Notes under the pieces: generated by a model
The model's database searches: none
Told to the model about the DNA's origin: nothing
What the model saw: only the letters and a program-made list of their open reading frames with translations
Source of the DNA: Otis tarda
Taxonomy: Eukaryota; Chordata; Aves; Otidiformes; Otididae
Assembly: GCA_026413225.1 (NCBI GenBank)
Contig: CM048572.1
Span: 248,001-312,000 of the forward strand
Length of the DNA: 64,000 bases
Direction: 5' to 3'
Position numbers and translations under genes: made by a program
In this document: in pieces, positions 35,451 through 45,500 of the stretch
Layout: every line of letters starts with the position of its first letter
How positions within the stretch are numbered: the stretch's first letter is position 1

Positions 35451-36302
35451 ATGCGTGGGCTGACGCCTCTGGGTAGGAATCAATGTGCGCTATATAAAAA
35501 GACCGGACACTGGAAGAACGAGTGCCCTGAGCGCCAAAGGAACGCTAGATGGCGCAACAATCAAGGGAAAACGGTAGCTCACGTGGCTGAAGAAAATTGT
35601 CTAGCCGACCTCTCAGTAAAAATAAAGTTAGGGGAAGAACAAAAAGAAATCAAATTTTTAGTAGACACGGGAGCGACTTATTCTGTTCTGAATCAAGCTT
35701 TGATGCCTCTGGAAAATGATTATATTACAGTGAAAGGTGCGACAGGCCAGACTGAAGAGGCTTCCTTTTGCAGACCCTTAAAATACAAATTGGGGAAGCA
35801 AGTGGGGATCCATAAATTTCTGTATATGCCAAATTCTCCAAAGGCCGTTCTTGCTAGGGGTTTATTAGAACAACTAGAAGCAACAATCAAATTTAAGCAA
35901 GGGGAAGTTACTCTGGAGGTAAATGATCACCAATACGTTCAAATTATGAGTCTATCCTTGGTCAGTACCCCTGCAACAGGAGAAATTGGTGCAAGAATTG
36001 TTGACCAAGTATATCCTGGAGTCTGGGCAACTGATATACCGGGACGAGCAAAGAACGCACCACCAATAATAGTAAAACTAAAGGAGGGACAGAGTGCCCT
36101 AAGGATCAAACAATACCCACTGAAAATGGAAGATAGGGAAGGAATTTGTCCAATCATAGAGCGGTTCATAGAACTAAGAGTACTAAAAGAATGTGAGTCA
36201 GAATTCAATACACCTATCCTTCCAGTTAAGAAACCTGATGGGTCCTATAGGATAGTTCAAGACTTAAGAGCCATCAACAAAATAACAGCTACCCTGTGGT
36301 AG
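35451..36302 (+). pseudogene. gag-pol: Nucleocapsid, protease and N-terminal RT (copy R)
   Basis: The zinc knuckle is C-ALY-KKTGHWKNEC: the second Cys of the C-C-H-C pattern is Tyr (codon TAT at 35,493-35,495), so zinc binding should fail. A retropepsin follows, with DTGAT at 35,664-35,678 (catalytic Asp-Thr-Gly). RT then starts at about 36,050 (PPIIVKLKEG, PVKKPDGSYRIVQDLR). The frame ends just after AINKIT because about 7 nt found in copy L are missing near 36,289. Protease fused in frame to RT is the usual Pol order. Confidence 0.87.
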
Positions 36303-36865
36303 CTAACACCTATACCCTATTAACCACGCTAAAACCTGATTTAGCTTGGTTTACGGTCCTAGATTTAAAAGATGCTTTCTTTTGCCCCCCTCTCCATGAA
36401 GCCAGCCAGAAAATTTTTGCTTTCACATGGGAAAATCCCAAAAGTGGTCGAAAGACCCAGCTCACATGGACAGTGTTGCCGCAGGGGTTTAAAAATAGCC
36501 CCACAGTTTTTGGGAATCAGCTAGCAAAGGACTTGAAATCATGGGAACCACCATCAGAAGAAGGGAAGGTGTTACAATATGTAGATGACCTTCTTATTGC
36601 AACCAGAACCAAAGAATCCTGTGTCATTTGGACCGTGAGTCTGTTAAATTTCCAAAGACTACAGGGATATCGGGTTTCTAAGAAAAAGGCACAGGTGTTG
36701 TTACAACCCCAGGTCACGTACCTGGGGTACGAGATCAGTGTTGGACAACAGATCGTAGGACAAGCCCAGAAAGAGGCCATATGCCAAACCCCCCAGACCA
36801 CGAACTATAAAGGAACTACGGACATTCTTAGGAATGACGGGGTGGTGCCGACTTTGGACATGTGA
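36296..36865 (+). pseudogene. pol: pol: reverse transcriptase fingers-palm (copy R)
   Basis: From residue 1 at 36,296: VLDLKDAFF (first catalytic Asp at 23), LPQGF at 61-65 and an intact YVDD box at 95-98 (36,578-36,589), unlike the YVDN of copy L. The frame degenerates after CQTPQ near 36,797, where a small indel shifts the thumb region into the next frame. This is the point at which copy L has its large deletion. Confidence 0.87.
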
Positions 36866-38372
36866 TTATGGTCTGCTTGTTAAGCCCCTATATTCCCTGA
36901 TAGCAGCTAACCAAAAGGATCTCCATTGGGATGCTGAGTCAGATCGAGCCTTCCATCAGCTGAAGAAAGCCCTGATGTCGGCACCAGCATTGGGACTTCC
37001 TGGTGTGAGTAAGCCATTTTTTCTATTTTCCCACGAAAAACAAGGAATGGCACTAGGAATATTGGCACAAGATTTGGGACCATACAGATGGGCGGTAGCA
37101 TACTTCTCCAAACAGCTGGATGCCACTGTGAAAGGGTGGCCCAGCTGTCTGAGAGCAGTAGCAGCTGTCATTCTAAACATTCAAGAAGCCCGAAAGTTCA
37201 CTCTAGGCCAGAAAATGACTGTCCTAGTTTCCCATACTGTATCTGCGGTCCTTGAAGCAAAAGGAGCGCATTGGCTTTCCCTTTCAGGAACACAAAGGTT
37301 CCTGAAATATCAAGCTATAATGGTTGAACAGGATGATGTTGAAATTGTGACCACAAACATCATCAATCCGGCCTCATTCCTTGATGGGAACATCAGGGAG
37401 CCAGTGAGTCATGACTGCTTGGAAACAATTGAAACCACGTATTCTAGTCAAACGGATCTTAAAGATGTCCCTATCAATGGAGCCGAACATTGGTTCACCG
37501 ATGGAAGCAGCTATATGTTAAATGGAAGGCGGCATTCCGGATATGCTGTTACCACTTTCGAAAAGGTGATAGAGTCCAGGCCACATTCAGCCGACGTCTC
37601 GGCCCAAAAGGCTGAGATCATAGCCCTTACCCGAGCCCTGGAGAGAGCCCAGGGAAGGACTGTAAACATTTGGACTGACTTTAAATATGCCTTTGGGGTG
37701 GTACATGCCCATGGAGCAATATGGAAGGAAAGAGGACTGTTAAATTCTCATGGAAAAACCATCAAACACGCAGAAGAGATTTTGAAAATCCTGAATGCAG
37801 TCCAACTTCCCGAAAAGGTGGCAATTATGCATATTAAAGCACACCAGAAAGTGAACACAGAATTGGAAAGAGGAAATGAGCTGGCAGATAGGGAAGCAAA
37901 ACAAGCAGCTAGAGAAACAATCAAGGTAGAGGGTGCGCTAATACCTGATGGACAGGTATTTCTAGAAGGTAAACCAGAATACACAAAGGAAGACGGCAAA
38001 CTTATTAATGATCTAAAGGGATCATATAATGAGGAAGGATGGGCCAATTACTACCCCTCACACGGGAGGGTAGTAATTCCCTCCTACATGATATGGTCAG
38101 TAGTCCGAGAAGAACATAGAAAAAGACACTGGGGGGTGCGGGGGGCAGAAGCCCTATATAAAGATCTCATCAGGAACATAATAGCGCGAAACTTATACAC
38201 TACCGTTAGACAAGTAAGTCAACAATGTGATCTTTGTCTCCAGACTAATCCTAAAGTTGTAAAAGGGCCGAAACTTGAAAAAATCAGAAAGGGGAATGGT
38301 CCGGGACAACATTGGCAGATTTCTCAGAACTCCCTAGAAAAGGGGGTATCGATACTTATTAGTACTTACTGA
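36834..38372 (+). pseudogene. pol: pol: RT thumb/connection, RNase H, integrase N-terminus (copy R)
   Basis: 512 open codons. RT thumb and connection come first (TGWCRLW near 36,837, then YSLIAANQKDLHWD). RNase H follows, with WFTDGSSYM, QKAEIIAL, TDFKYAFG and NELADREAK carrying the four acidic residues. The integrase HHCC zinc domain comes next (EEHRKRH, then CDLCLQTNPK). A 9-nt insertion relative to copy L adds three residues after HRKRHWG. The frame collapses at 38,326, where 4 nt including the first catalytic Asp codon of integrase are missing. Confidence 0.88.
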
Positions 38373-39176
38373 TACCTCTTCAGGCTGGCCAGAAGCTTCC
38401 CCGTGCAGAACTGCTAAAGCCCGGGAAGTAACCAAAATACTGCTCCAGGAAATAGTACCTAGGTTTGGAGTCCCAGCGGTAATGTCCTCGGATAGAGGAC
38501 CACATTTTGTGTCCAGAATAGTACAAGAAATTAGCCACCATCTAGGGATAGATTGGCAATTAGATACCTCTTACCGACCACAATCAAGTGGCCAGGTGGA
38601 GAAAATGAATCACCTAATCAAACAACAGATTGTCAAGTTGGGTCAGGAAACTAATCTAACTTGGCCTCAGTCTTTACCATTAGCTCTTATACAAATATGA
38701 ACCAGACCAAGAGCAAGAGAAGGGCTTAGTCCATTCGAAATTCTATATGGACGACCCTATGGGGTACAAAAGGGAACATCTTCACAAATTGGTGAAGAAA
38801 TAATGACCTCCTATATGGTGGCACTAAACAAACAATCAAAAAGAATTGAAAAACATGTAATGGGAACACGTAGTAGGGGTCTGGATGGGCCTGTTCACGA
38901 TATACAACCAGGGGACTATATATATGTTAAGTCTCTTACAGAAAAAACCCCGGAACCACAGTGGACCGGACCTTTTCAAGTCCTCCTCACCACCTACATG
39001 GCAATTAAGGTAGAGGGACAGAACTCCTGCATACACCATACTCGGATCAAGAGAGCCTCTGCAACCTTGTGGACAGTAACTCCAGACAACAACAAAGACT
39101 TGAGACTTAAACTCGTTCAAACGGATAAGGGCAGGAACAATGTGGGTAACAAGTATGTGAGCCAAAAGCAGTAGTG
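38373..39176 (+). pseudogene. pol: pol: integrase core and C-terminus, broken (copy R)
   Basis: The second catalytic Asp (MSSDRGP, 38,482 on) and the Glu (GQVEKMN) are present with 35 residues between. The first catalytic Asp upstream is lost to the small deletion at 38,326. A TGA at 38,698-38,700 replaces the CGA of copy L. The C-terminal GPF box and basic tail are open again from 38,803 to the TAG near 39,172-39,174. The whole is an inactive relic. Confidence 0.87.
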
Positions 39177-39732
39177 AACTGGTGGGACACCACAGCAAAC
39201 GATACCGGACAAAGAAACCAGGACCGGCCAGTAACTAATATCGCCCAAATCTGTCATCGGTGCAGTTTATATCTTATTTGTCATTTTATTATAGGAAATA
39301 TAAAACCCATTTTAGTAGGTCACAGAAGGCAGTACATTATCTACAGAAGTAGCTGTACTAATCCACTAGAACAACTAAATCCTAAAATGACCAATTGTTT
39401 AACTGGAATTGTGATTGGGTTTGCAATATTTTCCTGCATCTTACCACTAACTTGTAATCAAAAGGACACCAAATGGCCGTGGTCTCACACCTACCTTGGG
39501 TTTACAGGAAGCATGGGACCACCTTTTAAATGGTCGGGCTTAAACTTGGCCGCTGTGGTTATGCATGAAATGGAAATGTACTCAGGGCATGAGTGGGGCT
39601 GGGACAGAGGCAACAGGGATCCTTAATACTACGGTGCCCCTGTTGTGATCTTCTTGATTAGCTTAGGAATTTTATTAAGATTAACTATTATGCTGTACCT
39701 ATGGGTTTGGAGAATGTTTAAGAAAGTAACAC
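39174..39732 (+). pseudogene. env: env remnant with most of the ectodomain missing (copy R)
   Basis: Same organisation as in copy L: about 150 open codons with a signal-peptide-like stretch (LTGIVIGFAIFSCILPL), ending near 39,626, then the membrane anchor region. One C fewer in the C-run near 39,640 than in copy L shifts the anchor out of frame. The surface subunit and most of the transmembrane ectodomain are absent in both copies, so the env deletion predates the duplication. Confidence 0.7.
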
Positions 39733-40602
39733 TGTCGTAACTGTGCCCCGATCACGACCAGACAACGCAGTCTCTCTCTCACTCCCCCCACCCTCCAAGA
39801 GAACAGGGGGAGATAATATAAAGAAAAACGGCTCGAGGTTTGAGATAAGGACAGGGAGAAATCCTTAAAGTTACCATTACGGGCAAAACAGACTCCTCTT
39901 GGGGAAAACTATTCATTTATTACTACAAACAGCAAGATAATGAGACAGAGAACAAGATAACCTCCCTCCACCCCTCCCTCTTCCCAAGCTTAACATTATC
40001 TCTACTACCTTCCCCCCTGAGTTGCACAGGAAAGGGAAGAGGGAATGGGGATGGCGGTCAGTTCATCACACGTTGTTTTACGCCGCTGCTTCGTGGTCGG
40101 GGGAAGAACTCCTCACATTCCTCCCCTGCCCTGTTGTGGGGTCCCTCCCATACATCACAGTCCTTCGTGAAACTGCTCCGGCGTGGGTCATCTCTTCCAC
40201 GGAGTGCAGTCTCTCCAGAATGGCTGTCCCAGCGGGCCCTCCACGGGCCGATTCGGGCCCAGTCAGCAGCCTGGCAAGAGGCCAGAGGGTGAGGCCTGCA
40301 AGGCCCATGAGGCCTGTGCCTCCCCCTCTGTGCCTCTGCCCCCGCTCAGCTTCTTCACATCTTTTCTTCCCTCTTTTTTTTTCTTCTGTTTTCCCCTTCT
40401 TAAATACGTTATCGCAGAGGCGTTATCACGGAACATTCTGCTACCAATCGGCTCAGCTTTGGCCAGCAGCGGGTCCGCCCTAGGCCTGGCCGAATCCACT
40501 GAACAAAGGGGAGCAACTTCTAGCAGTTTCCTACAGAAGCTACCACATTAAGGCCCCCTCCCCCCCCCCAACAAAACCGTGTATGATGCTTCATATCATT
40601 CA
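39733..40602 (-). mobile_element. 870-bp avian LTR-type repeat beside env (copy R)
   Basis: Reverse complement of the element at 6,672-7,541 with scattered substitutions and the same length. Its end TGTCGTAACTG abuts the env tail, and its other end is at CATTCA before the polypurine tract. A long C-run at about 40,556-40,569 matches the G-run of copy L. Presence in both copies places the insertion before the inverted duplication. Confidence 0.75.
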
Positions 40603-40640
40603 GGGAAACTGTTTAAGTAAAAGAATTTACTTAGTGTGAT

Positions 40641-40652
40641 AAAAAGGGGGGA
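40641..40652 (+). promoter_or_regulatory. Polypurine tract of ERV copy R
   Basis: AAAAAGGGGGGA immediately precedes the TGATATAGGGG start of the 3' LTR, identical to copy L. Confidence 0.82.
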
Positions 40653-40724
40653 TTGATATAGGGGACCACGTAGAAATGGGGACAATAAGTTAATCACAAC
40701 TATATATGTATGCACTTAAAGAAT

Positions 40725-41172
40725 TCCTGTAGTTCAGCCCCAATCAGGACCAGACTACGCAGTCTCTCTCTCACTCCCCGCCCCCGCCTCCAAGAGAACA
40801 GGGGGAGATTTGGTAAACAAAAGAAAACCAGGAAAAAAACCAAACACGTGGGTTGAGATTGAACAAAAAGTAAATTTAACAGTAATGACAGAAGAAAACA
40901 AAACAGTCATGGAACACAAATACAGTATAATGGCTTACAACAAATCTCCACACTTGGTTTCTTCCAAGCAGCAGGAGGCTCCCTTCAGCACCCTCCTCAC
41001 TTATATACTGAGCATGATGTCAGATGGGATGGAATAGCCCTTTGGCTAATTTGGGTAAATTAACCCCAGCTGTTAGCTAATTAGTTAACTATCCCAGCCA
41101 TAGGAGCTACCAGCTGCAGTTCTCCACACAGCTCAGGTAAATATTAACTCTATCCTAGCCAGAACCAGGACA
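40725..41172 (-). mobile_element. Nested avian ERVL-type solo LTR (copy R)
   Basis: Counterpart of 6,108-6,549 on the opposite strand. It is flanked by AGAAT (40,720-40,724 and 41,173-41,177), the complement of the ATTCT duplication in copy L. Its last dinucleotide has decayed from CA to GA. Same site and same target duplication prove one insertion event copied later with its host. Confidence 0.9.
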
Positions 41173-41664
41173 AGAATATAGTTACACAACATAGTCACGT
41201 AACCATATAGCTTAGAGAAACAATTAATGGAGGAGGAAGTCTGTTTTTTTCTTTTCCTGACGAAGGACTCATTTGTAAGGAGTGAGAAACAGTCTCGCAT
41301 TATCTCAAGGGAGTGATTAGAAAGAAGAAGAATTCAAAAACAGGATGGCATGTGTCACAAATACGTCTATAAACCTCCTTGCTAAAGGAAAACAGATGGT
41401 TAACAAGGACATGAATCAGCTCAAGCTGATAAGAACACTGCAAGCTTGCAGGATCATTGCATTCTAGGCTAAAGGTGAAAAGTACACCATGAAGAAGACC
41501 TACGGCCTTCATCCCAAGGACCACCGAAGACCCCTGCCCACAATTATTGGGAGAATTTGCGCAAGCGCGAAGGACTGATAAGCTAATTAGCATACGAAGC
41601 AAGAGTAGGCGGGTTTAGGTAATGAATATGTATAGGCGTCAATTGAATATTCATTGTTTTATTG

Positions 41665-41672
41665 TATAAAAA
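41665..41672 (+). promoter_or_regulatory. LTR TATA box (copy R)
   Basis: TATAAAAA, about 73 bp before AATAAA and about 120 bp before the LTR end; conserved in copy L. Confidence 0.7.
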
Positions 41673-41737
41673 TGGGACGGTTTGCTACCTCGGGCATGCA
41701 CGCTTGTGGTGGAGCGATCCCCCGTGCATCTGCACGC

Positions 41738-41743
41738 AATAAA
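41738..41743 (+). promoter_or_regulatory. LTR polyadenylation signal (copy R)
   Basis: AATAAA in the R region, 49 bp before the LTR end; conserved in copy L. Confidence 0.7.
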
Positions 41744-41792
41744 CATACCTACTTTATAACTTCCGAGTTACAGAGTCCATTTCCGTACGTCA

Positions 41793-42012
41793 ATAGTAAG
41801 TGTCAGAATCCTGGTGGTGTAGGAAAGCCGAGAGACCCAATGTTTTTCAGCCTGTAGATGCGGTGGGAAGAGTCGGTGAGGAGCAGCAAGAACTTTCAGA
41901 GCAGGCACTTCTGGTGTTGGAGTAATCGTCTGATGTTCGGGATTTATAAGATTTATTCTCAGAGGGCTGCCAGGTTGACTTGGTGGCAAATGTCAGAGTC
42001 CTGTTGGCCTAG
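41793..42012 (+). repeat. Degenerate satellite, + orientation, flanking ERV copy R
   Basis: Just over one diverged monomer (GGTGAGGAGCAGCAAGAACTT and TTCGGGATTTATAAGATTTAT are recognisable). It is the reverse complement of the flank of copy L at 5,239-5,486 and leads into the hairpin junction. Confidence 0.85.
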
Positions 42013-42108
42013 GGAAGCCCAGAACAATCGTCTGACGTTGGGGATTGTCCTGGTCAGTCCTAGACCACCAGGACTCCGACATTTTCCACCATTTCAACCC
42101 GGCAGCCC
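41965..42108. repeat. Imperfect inverted repeat, third copy of the hairpin junction
   Basis: Arms at about 41,965-42,012 and 42,058-42,108 pair as in the other two copies. Relative to the copy at 33,223-33,360 it is in the opposite sense, with the same private variants (TAGATCCAGCG and GTGCACTTGATGG words in the adjoining monomer), so the two bracket ERV copy R as mirror images. Confidence 0.85.
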
Positions 42109-42515
42109 TGTGAGCAGGGTTGTTGACGCTGGATCTACAACACCACAGACACTGGGGCTCCGGGCTTTCCCTGACGAAGAGCGCTTCGACATTTACCATC
42201 AAGTGCACTGGAGAACCCACTAAAATATTACCCTAAAAAGCAAGTACGTCGGACCATTGTTCCCACACCAAAAGTGCCAGCCACTCATGCTCTTCCTGCT
42301 CCTCACCCGCCCTTCACACCACATCTACAGCACCACAGACACTGGGGCTCCGGGCTTTCCCTGACGAACAGCGCTTCGACGTTTAATATCAACTGCATGG
42401 AAGAGCCCGCTGAAAAAATACCCTAAAAATCACGAATGTCAGATGATTGCTCCCAAACCAAAAGTGCCAGCAACTAAAGCTGTTGCTGCTGCTCATCGAC
42501 CATTGACGCTGCATC
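42058..42515 (-). repeat. Satellite subfamily A, - orientation, mirror of 32,800-33,272
   Basis: About 2.4 A-type monomers. The reverse complement matches 32,800-33,272, including private words GGGAACAATGGTCCGACGTAC and GGTCGATGAGCAGCAGCAACAG. The match stops at about 42,515, where subfamily C begins within a monomer. Confidence 0.9.
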
Positions 42516-45500
42516 TACAGCACCAATGACACTGGGGCTCCGGGCTTTTCCTGAGGAGCAAGGCTTCGACATTTGCCACCAGCTGCACGTGGGCGCCCCC
42601 TGAAAAGAAACCCCCAAAAATCACGAACGTTGGACGATTGCTCCCACACCAAAAGGGCCAGACACTCAAGCTCTTGCTGCTCCTCAGCGCACATTGGCAG
42701 CGCACCTACAGCATCACAGACATTGGGTCTCCAGGCTTTCCCTGAGGAGCAGGGCTTCGACGTTTGCCACCAGCTGCATGTGGGTGCCCACTGAAAATGA
42801 GCCCCGAAATATCACAAACGTCGGAGGATTGCTCCCACACCAAAAGTGCCAGCCACTCAAGCTCTTGCTGCTCCTCAGCGGCCATTGGCAGCGCATCTAC
42901 AGCACCAATGACACTGGGGCTCCGGGCTTTCCCTGAGGAGCAGGGCTTTGATATTTGCCACCAGCTGCACGTGCGTGCCCCCTGAAAAGAAACCCCGAAA
43001 AATCACCAACGTGACGATTGCTCCCACACCAAAAGTGCCAGCCACGCAAGCTCTTGCTACTCCTCAGTGGCCATTGGCAGCGCATCTACAGCAGCACAGA
43101 CACTGTGGCTCCGAGCTTTTCCTGAGGAGCAGGGCTTCGACGTTTGCGACCAGCTGCACGTGGGCACCCCCTGAAAAGAAACTGCGAAAAATCACGGACG
43201 TGGGACAATTGCTCTCACACCAAAAGTGCCAGCCACTCAAGCTCTTGCTGCTCCTCAGCGGCCATTGGCAGCACATCTATAGCACCACAGACATTGGGGC
43301 TCCGGGCTTTCCCTGAGGAGCAGGGCTTCGACGTTTGCCACCACCTGCACGTGGGCGCCCCCTGAAAAGAAACTGCGAAAAATCACGGACGTGGGACAAT
43401 TGCTCTCACACCAAAAGTGCCAGACAATCAAGCTCTTGCTGCTCCTCAGCAGCCATTGGCAGCGCACCTACAGCACCACAGACATTGGGGCTCCGGGCAT
43501 TCCCTGAGGAGCAGGGCTTCGACGTTTGCCACCAGCTGCACGTGGGCGCCCCCTGAAAAGAAACCCCGAAAAATCACCAACGTGACGATTGCTCCCACAC
43601 CAAAAGTGCCAGCCACGCAAGCTCTTGCTCCTCCTCAGTGGCCATTGGCAGCGCATCTACAGCAGCACAGACACTGGGGCTCCGGGCTTTCCCTGAGGAG
43701 CAGGGCTTTGACATTTTCCACCAGCAGCACGTGGGCGCCCCCTGAAAAGAAACCGCGAAAAATCACGAACGTGGGACAATTGCTCTCACACCAAAAGTGC
43801 CATCCACTCAAGCTCTTGCTGCTCCTCAGCGGCCATTGGCAGCACATCTATAGCACCACAGACACTGGGGCTCCGGGCTTTCCCTGAGGAGCAGGGCTTC
43901 GACGTTTGCCACCAGCTGCACGTGGGCGCCCCCTGAAAAGAAACTGCGAAAAATCACGGACGTGGGACAATTGCTCTCACACCAAAAGTGCCAGACAATC
44001 AAGCTCTTGCTGCTCCTCAGCAGCCATTGGCAGCGCACCTACAGCACCACAGACATTGGGGCTCCGGGCTTTCCCTGAGGAGCAGGGCTTCGACGTTTGC
44101 CACCAGCTGCACGTGGGCGCCCCCTGAAAAGAAACCCCGAAAAATCACCAACGTGACGATTGCTCCCACACCAAAAGTGCCAGCCACGCAAGCTCTTGCT
44201 CCTCCTCAGTGGCCATTGGCAGCGCATCTGCAGCAGCACAGACACTGGGGCTCCGAGCTTTCCCTGAGGAGCAGGGCTTCGACGTTTGCCACCAGCTGCA
44301 CGTGGGCGCCCCCTGAAAAGAAACTGCGAAAAATCACGGACGTGGGACAATTGCTCTCACACCAAAAGTGCCAGACACTCAAGCTCTTGCTGCTCCTCAG
44401 CAGCCATTGGCAGCGCACCTACAGCACCACAGACACAGGGGCTCCGGGCTTTCCCTGAGGAGCAGGGCTTCGACATTTGCCACCAGCTGCATGTGTGAGC
44501 CCCCTGAAAAGAAACCGCGAAAAATCACGAACGTCGGACTATTCCTCCCACATCAAAAGTGCCATCCACTCAAGCTCTTGCTGCTCCTCAGCGGCCATTG
44601 GCAGCACATCTATAGCACCACAGACACTGGGGCTCCGGGCTTTCCCTGAGGAGCAGGGCTTCGACGTTTGCCACCACCTGCACGTGGGCGCCCCCTGAAA
44701 AGAAACTGCGAAAAATCACGGACGTGGGACAATTGCTCTCACACCAAAAGTGCCAGACAATCAAGCTCTTGCTGCTCCTCAGCAGCCATTGGCAGCGCAC
44801 CTACAGCACCACAGACATTGGGGCTCCGGGCTTTCCCTGAGGAGCAGAGCTTCGACATTTGCCACCAGCTGCATGTGTGAGCCCCCTGAAAATAAGCCCG
44901 AAAAATCACGAACGTCGGACTATTCCTCCCACATCAAAAGTGCCAGCCACTCAAGCTCTTGCTGCTCCTCAGCGGCCATTAGCAGCACATCTACAGCACC
45001 ACAGACATTGGGGCTCCGGGCTTTCCCTGAGGAGCAGGGCTTCGACGTTTGCCACCAGCTGCACGTGGGCGCCCCCTGAAAAGAAACCCCGAAAAATCAC
45101 CAACGTGACGATTGCTCCCACACCAAAAGTGCCAGCCACGCAAGCTCTTGCTCCTCCTCAGTGGCCATTGGCAGCGCATCTACAGCAGCACAGACACTGG
45201 GGCTCCGAGCTTTCCCTGAGGAGCAGGGCTTCGACGTTTGCCACCAGCTGCACGTGGGCGCCCCCTGAAAAGAAACTGCGAAAAATCACGGACGTGGGAC
45301 AATTGCTCTCACACCAAAAGTGCCAGCCACTCAAGCTCTTGCTGCTCCTCAGCAACCATTGGCAGCGCACCTACAGCACCACAGACATTGGGGCTCCGGG
45401 CTTTCCCTGAGGAGCAGGCCTTCGACATTTGCCACCAGCTGCATGTGTGAGCCCCCTGAAAAGAAACCCCGAAAAATCACGAACGTCGGACTATTCCTCC

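Larger units (their letters stand above)
34151..41792 (+). mobile_element. Endogenous gammaretrovirus-like provirus, copy R, 5'-truncated
   Basis: In order: degraded matrix region, capsid, nucleocapsid with a damaged zinc knuckle, protease, reverse transcriptase, RNase H, integrase, env remnant, an inverted 870-bp avian repeat, polypurine tract and a 3' LTR with a nested ERVL-type LTR. A 5' LTR, primer binding site and leader are absent; the first recognisable viral sequence, matrix-like, is fused to degenerate satellite. From about 36,055 to 41,792 it is the reverse complement of copy L with scattered substitutions and small indels. At least three pol frame changes, a missing integrase Asp and a TGA show it is defective. 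Confidence 0.93.
40654..41792 (+). repeat. 3' LTR of ERV copy R, with nested solo LTR
   Basis: Starts TGATATAGGGGACC and ends CGTACGTCA; 1,139 bp including the 448-bp nested LTR. It carries a TATA box and AATAAA. There is no partner 5' LTR in the window, so its age cannot be estimated by LTR-LTR comparison, only by comparison with copy L. Confidence 0.85.

Noticed and set aside
34151..41792. A complete or active provirus
   Set aside because: No 5' LTR or primer binding site, broken zinc knuckle, several frameshifts in pol, a lost integrase Asp, a premature TGA and a gutted env.
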